Source: Candidatus Bathyarchaeota archaeon
GTDB taxonomy: Archaea; Thermoproteota; Bathyarchaeia; TCS64
DNA length: 14,114 nt
NCBI GenBank assembly: GCA_016934355.1
Contig: JAFGTA010000151.1
Location: 1 to 14,114, forward strand
Reading direction: 5' to 3'
The translations under genes and the position numbers were made by a program. The notes below the pieces were generated by a model that worked only from the letters and a program-made list of their open reading frames with translations, did no database searches and was not told the DNA's origin. Of this stretch, positions 7,307-13,600 are shown piece after piece. Position 1 is the stretch's first letter. Each line of letters begins with the position of its first letter.

Positions 7307-8382
7307 GCAAGCCAAAGTCGATAAGGAAGATGTACAGGACTGCCCTTGAGGAGAGTTTCCCCGAGGAGATGAGGATCATCGTCGGCGACGTCGAGACGGT
7401 TTACAGGAAGCGTATGAGTCTACGATACGGGGAGAACCCGCATCAGCCGGCGGCTTTCTACGCCCCCGAGGGAGTGCCGCTGACCATCGGCGACCTGGAG
7501 CTGCTGAAGACGGGAAAGCGGGGGCTCAGCATGACCAACGTCGAGGACGTGAACAACAGCCTACGCATAGTCAGCTACTTCGAGGAGCCGGCGTGCGCCG
7601 TTATGAAGCACGTGAACCCCAGCGGCGTCGCGGCTAGGAACAGCCCCGGGGAGCCGCTGCGGGAGACGTACGCCCGGGCGAGGGACTGCGACGCGTTGGC
7701 GGCTTACGGCAGCGTGGTGGGTTTCAACACGGTGGTGGACGCTGGGACCGCCGAGGAGATCATGAACAGCTACGTTGAGGGCGTGGTGGCGCCGGGGTAC
7801 GAGCCGGGGTGCATGGAGTACTTCGAGCAGAAGAAGGACATCCGCATCATGAAGGCGGATGGACTGGATGCCATCAGCAAGTACGTGGGTGACCCCCTTG
7901 AGCCCCTTGACATCAGCGTCCAGATGGACGGCAGCGTGGTGCTTCAGGCGCCGATGCTCACCAAGGTAAAGGGACCGGGGGACCTCAGGTTCGTGACGGA
8001 GAGGGAGGCTACCGCGCAGGAGGTGAAGGACCTGCTGTTCAGCTGGTACGTCTGCATGAACGTCAGGAGCAACGGCGTCGTCCTCAGCAAAGAAAACGCA
8101 ACCATCGGGATCGGTACGGGGCAGCAGGACAGGGTCACCGCCGTGAAGCTGGCGATAGAGAAGGCGGTGATGAGGGGACACGACGACGAGCTGCCGGGTT
8201 CAGTGCTGGCGTCCGACGGGTTCTTCCCGTTCAGCGACAGCGTGGAGCTGCTCGCCGAGCACGGCGTCACGGCCTGCGTCCAGCCCGGGGGCAGCGTCAA
8301 GGACAAGGAAGTCATCGAGACGTGCGACGAGAACGGCATCGCCATGGCGTTCACAGACGAACGGTGCTTCCGCCACTTTTAG
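7303..8382 (+). CDS. AICAR transformylase (C-terminal half of PurH, separate gene)
   Basis: The enzyme transfers a formyl group from 10-formyltetrahydrofolate to AICAR, making FAICAR for the cyclohydrolase encoded just upstream. The 359 residues match the transformylase half of PurH: SLRYGENPHQ (39-48), the catalytic Lys102-His103 in KHVNPSGVA, CDALAAYGSVVGFN (129-142), RSNGVVLSKE (254-263), IGIGTGQQDRV (268-278), LASDGFFPFSD (302-312) and VQPGGSVKD (326-334), ending FRHF. The usual KHTNPCG is KHVNPSG here, so the Cys is replaced by Ser. The first 35 or so residues are a charged N-terminal segment typical of the domain junction. Start and previous stop overlap as ATGA. The FAICAR synthetase PurP, used for this step by many archaea, would not be needed if this enzyme is active. 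Confidence 0.92.
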   Translation: MSKPKSIRKMYRTALEESFPEEMRIIVGDVETVYRKRMSLRYGENPHQPAAFYAPEGVPLTIGDLELLKTGKRGLSMTNVEDVNNSLRIVSYFEEPACAVMKHVNPSGVAARNSPGEPLRETYARARDCDALAAYGSVVGFNTVVDAGTAEEIMNSYVEGVVAPGYEPGCMEYFEQKKDIRIMKADGLDAISKYVGDPLEPLDISVQMDGSVVLQAPMLTKVKGPGDLRFVTEREATAQEVKDLLFSWYVCMNVRSNGVVLSKENATIGIGTGQQDRVTAVKLAIEKAVMRGHDDELPGSVLASDGFFPFSDSVELLAEHGVTACVQPGGSVKDKEVIETCDENGIAMAFTDERCFRHF

Positions 8383-8385
8383 TCC

Positions 8386-8423
8386 CATTTTTAAAAATGA
8401 ATTCAAGATAGGACGAATTTTTT
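8386..8423 (+). terminator. Palindrome and T-runs after the purH pair
   Basis: Three bases after the stop codon lies a perfect 14-base palindrome, CATTTTTAAAAATG (8386-8399), followed by a second T-run of six (8418-8423). Both T-tracts could end transcription of the purine operon. This point also marks the start of the AT-rich island. Confidence 0.45.
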
Positions 8424-8517
8424 ATTTAATAGTGAAAATATTTCTTGATATTTCTGTTGTAATTGGGGAAATAAGAGTAAGTAAGGAAGGTTTACTAGAA
8501 AAAGAATAGATACGTAC

Positions 8518-8958
8518 GTGTGCGCTCGGGTACTACAGTATCTCTATCCTAGTTCTATGCAAAGAATAAGAAAAGCACTTACGATCACCGAAGAACTTTT
8601 AGAATTTTATTATAATTTTATTTATATGTCGGTAGAGAGGGAGAAAGCTACTCTGAAGAAGCTGGGTTTGTTAGGAGGAATATTAAATATGCTATCAATG
8701 GGGATAATTAACGCAGTGTACTCAGACACTCGATGGCCGACGTCGACAGGGACTGGGTTATTAATAGATTTCCTAAGACTTGGTCCTAGTAATCCATACG
8801 CCATTATTTCCGGTGTCCTAATTTACTTTTTCTTCTATAGATGGGCTACTAAGATAGAGGAAACAAGAGCAGGCAAATATGATATCGTCTGTATCTTATC
8901 GCTTGTTTCGGGAATTGTGCTAATTTATGCATTATGGTCCGGTGTCTTAGTCTATTAA
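8518..8958 (+). CDS. Small membrane protein of unknown function in an AT-rich island
   Basis: I do not recognise this protein. It has up to 146 residues with three likely membrane segments at about 49-68, 93-110 and 122-145 (counted from the GTG at 8518). A charged N-terminal part and a short charged loop (KIEETRAGKY, 112-121) separate them. Start codons are uncertain: GTG 8518, ATG 8557, or ATG 8626. The last gives 110 residues beginning MSVEREKATLKKLG and is preceded by very AT-rich, TATA-like sequence. Codon use is unlike the neighbours (TTA, ATA, AGA, TTT are frequent), and the surrounding DNA falls to about 22-37% GC in the 60-base blocks I counted. That suggests a recently acquired gene. 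Intact hydrophobic periodicity favours a real protein, but no homologue or function is apparent. Confidence 0.5.
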   Translation: MCARVLQYLYPSSMQRIRKALTITEELLEFYYNFIYMSVEREKATLKKLGLLGGILNMLSMGIINAVYSDTRWPTSTGTGLLIDFLRLGPSNPYAIISGVLIYFFFYRWATKIEETRAGKYDIVCILSLVSGIVLIYALWSGVLVY

Positions 8959-9277
8959 TAATAAAATGAGTGCTACTTACGGGCATGGTGACGAAGACCC
9001 ATCTAAGGGGGGCTAGAATTGTTCTTCCACAAGAGTGATAGTTCCCGTGATTAAGGCGCATTTTTATGTCTTGATTCCTCGGTTAATGTGTACGTTTTTG
9101 CTTAGATCCGGATCGGTAACAGCTGTTTTACAGGGCTATTTACCGCTTGGAGCCCGTTTCCTCGCTTATCAGGGGTACCCCTCTCCCCTGCGCATGCGGG
9201 AAAATACAAGTTCACTACTATAGGGAAAGCCTTCAACCGCTGACTTCGATAATATTGTGATAAAAGAGTAGCAGGGA
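8959..9277. other. Gene-free stretch of 319 bases with hairpins
   Basis: Neither strand holds a convincing gene here; the short open frames present look random. The stretch contains several perfect short palindromes (9105-9114, 9118-9127, 9171-9182) and two longer hairpins, listed separately as a candidate structured RNA. I found no tRNA-like T-loop, CRISPR repeat or transposon end. Confidence 0.6.
9090..9205 (+). ncRNA. Possible structured RNA (two hairpins), low confidence
   Basis: A TATA-like CATTTTTATG at about 9059-9068 would start a transcript near 9090. Downstream is a hairpin at 9114-9145: CGGTAA pairs with TTACCG (6 bp), then AGC with GCT and TGT with ACA around a TTT loop, with small internal bulges. 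A second hairpin at 9170-9190 pairs CAGGGG with CCCCTG across 9 bases. The strand and ends are guesses, and the structure does not match the tRNA, SRP RNA or RNase P motifs I looked for. It may instead be remnant or regulatory DNA. Confidence 0.2.
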
Positions 9278-9288
9278 TTAACCCTGCT
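9258..9288 (-). terminator. Hairpin terminator overlapping the ferredoxin stop codon
   Basis: On the minus strand AGCAGGG-TTAAT-CCCTGCT forms a perfect 7-bp stem with a 5-base loop (9288-9270). The TAA stop of the ferredoxin gene lies in the loop. It is followed by ACTCTTTTATC, so it has the form of an intrinsic terminator for the minus-strand genes to its right. Confidence 0.5.
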
Positions 9289-9496
9289 TGACTTTCTTGG
9301 CTACTGGCCTCATCCAGAGGGGTAGGTTGAGCCGCACGGCGTCAAACTGGCAGTCCATCATGCATGCTCCGCAGTGCCAGCACTCGTCTGGGTAGGCTAC
9401 GACTGGTTCGCCGTCTCCCTCCCTTAGTATATCTCCTGGGCATACCTCGACGCACTTGAAGCAGGCGGTGCATTTCTCGTTGAATACGGGCGGCAT
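9278..9496 (-). CDS. Small ferredoxin with two [4Fe-4S] clusters (AprB-like partner)
   Basis: The 72-residue protein has two cluster motifs: Cys9-x2-Cys12-x2-Cys15-x3-Cys19-Pro, and Cys39-x2-Cys42-x2-Cys45-x3-Cys49. In the second, Gln50 replaces the usual Pro after the last cysteine. The CWHCGAC block and a short tail with NLPLWMRPV recall the small ferredoxin partners of AprA-like flavoproteins. It lacks the long C-terminal arm by which true AprB (about 150 residues) wraps around AprA. Its ATG immediately follows the TAG of the flavoprotein gene with no base between them, so the two products are probably made together and form one enzyme, with the ferredoxin passing electrons to or from the flavin. 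No membrane anchor or signal is visible. The stop codon lies within a terminator-like hairpin. Confidence 0.9.
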   Translation of the reverse strand: MPPVFNEKCTACFKCVEVCPGDILREGDGEPVVAYPDECWHCGACMMDCQFDAVRLNLPLWMRPVAKKVKQG

Positions 9497-11227
9497 CTAG
9501 GCGGCCTCCTTTGGAGGGTACTTCACCTTGATTGGATGCACCCTGAACCGGGCTTCTCCCTCGTCCATCTTACCGAGGAACCAGACTCCGCGCTTGAACT
9601 GGTCCTCCTCGAAGGCTGCCCGGACCATGAGTGCTCCGACGTCGATGAGGTTTATGACCTCGTTGCACCGGACTAGCTCATGTGGGTCCTTTGCCTTCAT
9701 CTTAGCCTCCTTGAGTTTCGCCAACTGGTCGAGACAGTTTTTGAGCCCGGTGAAGCTCATCTTGTCTTTCTTACCCGGCGGGTTGAACCCTGCGACGTAT
9801 TTCTTGTACTCCTCCATGATGTGGTTCAGCTCCAGGTTTACCTCCTGCCACGTGAAGCCCTCATCCTCGTTGATCGGTTGGAGTACACGCTCCTCCTCGG
9901 ATTGGACCTGATGGGGTTCAACGATGGGTTCTGGCTGGGTCTTGGCATACTCAGCTGCCTTCTCACCTGACCTCCAGCCGAGCACCGTGTATGTTGGTGC
10001 CGCTACCTCCCCGGCGAACTGGACTGGGCTACAGGCGAACAGTCCGTCTAGGCTTGTCTTGCAGTCGGTGTCGATGAAAGGTGCGAGGAACCCTCCGCCG
10101 TTCCTTCCGGGCTCCTCCAGCTCCAGCTCGATCATGTGGGTCCTGAAGTCGATACCCAAGTCTTTCATGATCTCACGTAGTGCCCAGCAGAGCCCCTCGT
10201 TTCCGTAAGCCCAGAGGGCGTACTCTATCTCCTCCTCCGCGGCGTCCGTCCAGTCGAGGTAGAAAGGCGTCTTGCCCTCAGCCACGCTGTCCTCCACGTT
10301 CTGCCGATACTTACGCATTGGCTCACGTACAGCCGGGTGCCTGATCATAACCTCCCTGTCAGCGTTCACGAGCCTACCCGCCGGATAACAGGTCGTGGCT
10401 GCCGGGCTGCTCCTCATGATGTTCCTCCAATATTGGAAGCCGTTGTGCTGCGACTTGCCTGCAGGCAGGATGAAAACCTCGGCTCCGGCTCTCACCGCCA
10501 TAGCCTCACCGTCGCCAGTGATGTAGGGCGGACTCTGGCTGTTGAACCATCTACCGTTGTGGGGCTTGAACAGCCTAACCTGGTCCATCCCCGTCGCCAA
10601 TACTACTGCTTTGGCGTGGAATACGTGGAACTCGCCTGTCCTCATATGGACCCCGGTGGCTCCGACCACCTTCCCGTCCCTGGTCAGAAGCCCTGTGCCC
10701 GCCACCCTGTTGAATACCTCGACACCACACTTCAGACACTGCTCCGTGAGGCGTTTCTTAATGTCCCTGCCGTCATAGTTGAGGGTGTCCCACTCTGACT
10801 GGAACTGGGGGACTATCCTATACTTTTTCTCGCCCTCGGGAGCATCGTACTGCAGGTTCCACGGATAGATTTTATCGTACTTGAACTGGACCCCCCAACC
10901 CTCAAGGCGGTCAACCGCGTCCTTCGTCCCCGCCGCAACTATCTCAAGTAGCTCCTGATCCATGAGCCCAACCTTAGTCTTACCGTACTCCCCGTCTGTG
11001 CTGATGTCACGCACCATGTCAGGTATGGTCCAGCCCCTCGGCTCATGTATCTCCGGGTCGTAGAACCAGAAGTGGTCGTTACCTGTCCCCGCCGCTCCAC
11101 TCCTCTCGGTGTGGCTCTTCTCCATGACGGCGACCTCGGCACCGTGATCAGAGGCGTTGATCGCAGCCATACAGCCGCTTAAGCCGCCTCCAACGACGAG
11201 AACATCGGTCTTGATCGTCTTAGTCAT
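9497..11227 (-). CDS. FAD-dependent oxidoreductase, AprA/fumarate-reductase-like flavoprotein
   Basis: The 576-residue protein belongs to the FAD-binding superfamily that includes fumarate reductase, succinate dehydrogenase, aspartate oxidase and adenylylsulfate reductase AprA. It opens with TDVLVVGGGLSGCMAAI (dinucleotide-binding glycines 13, 15 and 18), then EKSHTERSGAAGTG, a middle AVVLATGMDQV segment, TGDGEAMAVRAGAE, and later SLDGLFACSPVQFAGEVA and the flavin-end APTYTVLGWRSGEKAAEYA. The C-terminal helical part (from about 440) is lysine-rich. No histidine for covalent FAD is evident at the usual position. With the adjoining two-cluster ferredoxin it resembles AprAB-like enzymes, but I cannot show that it acts on sulfite or APS, and no sulfate activation gene is nearby. 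ATG 11227 is preferred over GTG 11248 because the TATA-like box (11261-11270) would start transcription near 11240. Confidence 0.87.
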   Translation of the reverse strand: MTKTIKTDVLVVGGGLSGCMAAINASDHGAEVAVMEKSHTERSGAAGTGNDHFWFYDPEIHEPRGWTIPDMVRDISTDGEYGKTKVGLMDQELLEIVAAGTKDAVDRLEGWGVQFKYDKIYPWNLQYDAPEGEKKYRIVPQFQSEWDTLNYDGRDIKKRLTEQCLKCGVEVFNRVAGTGLLTRDGKVVGATGVHMRTGEFHVFHAKAVVLATGMDQVRLFKPHNGRWFNSQSPPYITGDGEAMAVRAGAEVFILPAGKSQHNGFQYWRNIMRSSPAATTCYPAGRLVNADREVMIRHPAVREPMRKYRQNVEDSVAEGKTPFYLDWTDAAEEEIEYALWAYGNEGLCWALREIMKDLGIDFRTHMIELELEEPGRNGGGFLAPFIDTDCKTSLDGLFACSPVQFAGEVAAPTYTVLGWRSGEKAAEYAKTQPEPIVEPHQVQSEEERVLQPINEDEGFTWQEVNLELNHIMEEYKKYVAGFNPPGKKDKMSFTGLKNCLDQLAKLKEAKMKAKDPHELVRCNEVINLIDVGALMVRAAFEEDQFKRGVWFLGKMDEGEARFRVHPIKVKYPPKEAA

Positions 11228-11260
11228 ACAAACCACGAACAGTGACACCCCTCAACGAGC

Positions 11261-11270
11261 CAATAAAAGC
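11261..11270 (-). promoter_or_regulatory. TATA-like box of the flavoprotein-ferredoxin operon
   Basis: GCTTTTATTG on the minus strand lies about 39 bases before the ATG at 11227 and would give a leader of roughly 13 bases. It argues against the upstream GTG at 11248, which would lie before the transcript start. Confidence 0.45.
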
Positions 11271-11309
11271 AGAATGGGCATGTAGGGCTGCCCACCCGAA
11301 AAACGCTTA

Positions 11310-11326
11310 TTCCCGGTAACCGGGAA
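11310..11326. promoter_or_regulatory. Candidate operator: 17-base palindrome upstream of the flavoprotein
   Basis: TTCCCGGT-A-ACCGGGAA is a perfect inverted repeat with 8-base arms about one central base. It lies about 40 bases upstream of the flavoprotein TATA-like box. The regulator is unknown; a hairpin in a read-through transcript is another possible role. Confidence 0.4.
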
Positions 11327-11347
11327 CAAGAAATTTTTTTCTCGATA

Positions 11348-11364
11348 TTGCAATCTACTTGCAA
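11348..11364. promoter_or_regulatory. Candidate operator: TTGCA-N7-TGCAA dyad, copy 2
   Basis: This is the second copy of the dyad seen at 2875-2891. Read on the minus strand it is TTGCA-AGTAGAT-TGCAA followed by TATCGA, toward the flavoprotein. It sits 11 bases after the epimerase stop codon and about 80 bases upstream of the flavoprotein TATA-like box. Confidence 0.4.
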
Positions 11365-11375
11365 CAGGCGCCGGC

Positions 11376-12200
11376 TCAGTTGGAGCCCAGCAGCTCCCTG
11401 ACCCTCTCGATGGCAAGCGCCGACCCCAGCGAAGGCTCGTTAACATAAGCGGAAACCAGCTCGATGGTGCAGTAACCGTCGTAGCCGACGGCCTCGATCT
11501 CCCTGAGAAGCTGACGAAGCGGCATCACCCCGTCCCCCGGCACCATGTGGGTGTCCGAGCGCCCGTCGCTGTCCACGAGGTGAACATGCCGCATCCTGTC
11601 CCCCAGCTTCTCGAAGTAAGACATCACAGGCTCCCTCAAGCAGAACGGTGGAACCACGTCACACATGCCGTAAAGCCGACCGCTATCCACCTCGTCCAGC
11701 GCCGCCGCGAGGTCGTCGCAGGAAACCACCACGTTACTCTCGTAGTGAGTCAACGGCTCCAAGACCAGGTCCACCCCAGCCTCCTCGGCGTAGCCGGCGA
11801 GCTCAACGAGACACGTGACCAGGCGACGCCAGTACACGTCACGCCTGGCCTCGTACCCTGCGTGGCCGGCCGACACCAGCGTGAAGCCTGCCCCCATCTC
11901 CGCAGCCGCGTCCATCGCCGCCTTAACGTAGTCCAAGCTGTCCTGCCGCATCGCCTCCGAGCCCAGCATGAAGTTATACGGGTAAATGTTCATCTCGGGC
12001 GTGTACCCGATTATGGGCATACCATACTCACTGGAAAGCCCGGTAACCTCGCCTATACCAACAGACCTGAGATCGTAGGGGTACGCGTGGGGGCGGCCTC
12101 CCCACAACTCCACCCCGTCGTAGCCGAACCGCGCCGCGTCACTGAAAGCCCTCTCAAGGCCGTAACGCATGTAGCCGTAAGTGAACAACCCGAACCTCAT
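11376..12200 (-). CDS. Sugar phosphate isomerase/epimerase (xylose-isomerase-like TIM barrel)
   Basis: The 274-residue protein is a TIM barrel of the AP-endonuclease-2/xylose isomerase-like family, close in layout to D-tagatose 3-epimerase-type ketose epimerases. The expected metal ligands are present and well spaced: Glu148 in LEPL, Asp181 in MCDV, His207 in HVHLVD and Glu247 in TIELVS. These would bind one divalent metal and move a hydrogen between neighbouring carbons of a sugar or polyol. The N-terminus (MRFGLFTYGYMRYGLE) and the DGVELWGGRPHAY segment (28-40) are typical. The ATG has a TATA-like CGCTTATAG at 12226-12234, so the mRNA is nearly leaderless. It follows an MFS transporter on the same strand (75-base gap), which suggests that the transporter brings in the sugar-like substrate. 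The substrate itself is unknown. Confidence 0.87.
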   Translation of the reverse strand: MRFGLFTYGYMRYGLERAFSDAARFGYDGVELWGGRPHAYPYDLRSVGIGEVTGLSSEYGMPIIGYTPEMNIYPYNFMLGSEAMRQDSLDYVKAAMDAAAEMGAGFTLVSAGHAGYEARRDVYWRRLVTCLVELAGYAEEAGVDLVLEPLTHYESNVVVSCDDLAAALDEVDSGRLYGMCDVVPPFCLREPVMSYFEKLGDRMRHVHLVDSDGRSDTHMVPGDGVMPLRQLLREIEAVGYDGYCTIELVSAYVNEPSLGSALAIERVRELLGSN

Positions 12201-12225
12201 AACGAAGAAAACTCCATCACCGAGC

Positions 12226-12234
12226 CTATAAGCG
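12226..12234 (-). promoter_or_regulatory. TATA-like box of the epimerase gene
   Basis: CGCTTATAG on the minus strand is centred 30 bases before the ATG at 12200. A transcript would start about 4 bases before the ATG. No ribosome binding site is present, as expected for a leaderless mRNA. Confidence 0.5.
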
Positions 12235-12275
12235 TATTACCCCCGCAGCGTAAACCGCCATCCCCAAGGAGAGCC

Positions 12276-13559
12276 TCAGTGAGCCTCCTCGGGGTCCCTC
12301 ACATAAAGCATGATAGCCGCCGCCTGCAGCGCCGCCAACGCGAAGAGACACACCCAAGGATAAGAGGGGTCCAACGCGTACAGCACACCCCCCAGAATCG
12401 ACCCAGCCATCACAGGCACCGTAAACAAGTACCCCATCCCCGGGCCACCCGTCCCGCCGCCGGCCGACCCCACCATCAAGCTACCCCGGCCGATAGCAGC
12501 CATCACCCGCCCCCTCAACTCACTGGGAACATAATCCGCCATCAACGCCGTACTGGCCGGAACCAACAAAGCCCCAGCCACACCCGTCACCAACCTGATC
12601 AACAAAACGTCGTAAAACCCCCTAGCAAAAATCATGGCAGGCATCGAAACCAGCGAAACCAGAACCGCGAAAAGCAGCACCCTCGACCTGCCACGCTCAT
12701 CCACCAGCACCCCCGCAGGTATGATGAGCACCGTCTTCAAGATAGTCTCCAGCAACAGTATCAGACCCCACCCCGTGCTCGACAGACCGATCTCATCCAC
12801 CACGAACACAACCCAGAACGGGCTCGACACCGCGTTACCGATGAAACCCAGCGCCATGACCACGCCGAGAGCCTTCACAGGCAGAGGAAGCTCCCCCAGC
12901 AACCCCGGGATACCGCTGTACGACTCCCGAAGAATCGTACCCACCGGAGGAAGAGACCCGAAGCCCTCCCTCTCAACGGTCTCCCGCATGTACCTCGACA
13001 CCAGAACCGCCCCCACGAGACTAGAGAAAGCAAGCAACCCATAGAGAACACGCATCCCGTAGTCCACGCCCAACGCGTCGAGCAACACCCCAGCGATGTA
13101 AGGGCTGAACATGGAGAACGCCGTCGCCAACATGTTCATCGTGGCGATCCCTGTGCCCCGGTTCTCGACGGACAGCGAGTCTGCCAACATAGCCGACGTC
13201 GGCGGAAACTGGAACACCATGAAACCCTGAATAAGCGCGCCCAAGGCGATCCACTCCCAGCTCGGAGCAAAAACATAGAGCAGCATACCCAGCGCCCCGA
13301 GGTACCCCGCCAAAGCGATCAGCTTCACCCTTCCCGCACGGTCGGTAAGGTACCCCGAGAGCGGGAACATCAGCAGCCCCGCCAGCGGGCGAAGGCTGTT
13401 CACTACGCCGATCTGCTCAGAAGTGCCCCCCACCGACAATATGAAGAGAGACGCGTAGGGAAACACCATCTGCCTGCAGAACATCCCGATGACCTGCCGC
13501 ACCGTGAGAACCAGCATGTTCCCGCGCATGAAGCTGAATCGCTCACGGATCGCCTGCAA
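12276..13559 (-). CDS. Major facilitator superfamily transporter
   Basis: The 427-residue polytopic membrane protein has about 12 hydrophobic segments in two halves of similar layout. Motif A is clear after the second segment (GYLTDRAGRVK, 69-79), and a weaker copy stands in the second half (GVLVDERGRSR, 283-293). The matching ADSLSVENRGTG (126-137) and ADYVPSELRGRV (341-352) loops mark the inner ends of each half. A charged stretch at about 190-230 forms the central loop. MFS proteins of this kind move small solutes with protons or act as efflux pumps; the solute cannot be told. The start is TTG at 13559, with GCGGTG 5 bases before it and a TATA-like CTATAT at 13591-13596. ATG 13529 is the fallback. 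The gene lies between the arginine-deiminase-like gene and the epimerase on the same strand. Confidence 0.9.
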   Translation of the reverse strand: MQAIRERFSFMRGNMLVLTVRQVIGMFCRQMVFPYASLFILSVGGTSEQIGVVNSLRPLAGLLMFPLSGYLTDRAGRVKLIALAGYLGALGMLLYVFAPSWEWIALGALIQGFMVFQFPPTSAMLADSLSVENRGTGIATMNMLATAFSMFSPYIAGVLLDALGVDYGMRVLYGLLAFSSLVGAVLVSRYMRETVEREGFGSLPPVGTILRESYSGIPGLLGELPLPVKALGVVMALGFIGNAVSSPFWVVFVVDEIGLSSTGWGLILLLETILKTVLIIPAGVLVDERGRSRVLLFAVLVSLVSMPAMIFARGFYDVLLIRLVTGVAGALLVPASTALMADYVPSELRGRVMAAIGRGSLMVGSAGGGTGGPGMGYLFTVPVMAGSILGGVLYALDPSYPWVCLFALAALQAAAIMLYVRDPEEAH

Positions 13560-13588
13560 ACAAGCACCGCCGTAAGGGACGACTCACC

Positions 13589-13600
13589 GCATATAGGGTT
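13589..13600 (-). promoter_or_regulatory. TATA-like box of the MFS gene
   Basis: CCCTATATGCGG on the minus strand overlaps the end of the arginine-deiminase-like gene. It is placed to start a transcript near 13568, just before the TTG at 13559. Confidence 0.4.

Noticed and set aside
9105..9190. Search for tRNA, RNase P RNA or SRP RNA in the palindrome-rich region
   Set aside because: A minus-strand GAGGAAA-CGGGCTCC stretch faintly recalls an RNase P conserved segment, but other conserved segments and the needed length are missing. No T-loop or SRP helix 8 motif was found.
8849..9223. Short open frames on both strands around the gene-free stretch (70 and 62 residues)
   Set aside because: One overlaps the membrane-protein gene in antisense and the other has no ribosome binding site or coherent composition. 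Neither resembles a transposase remnant I can name.
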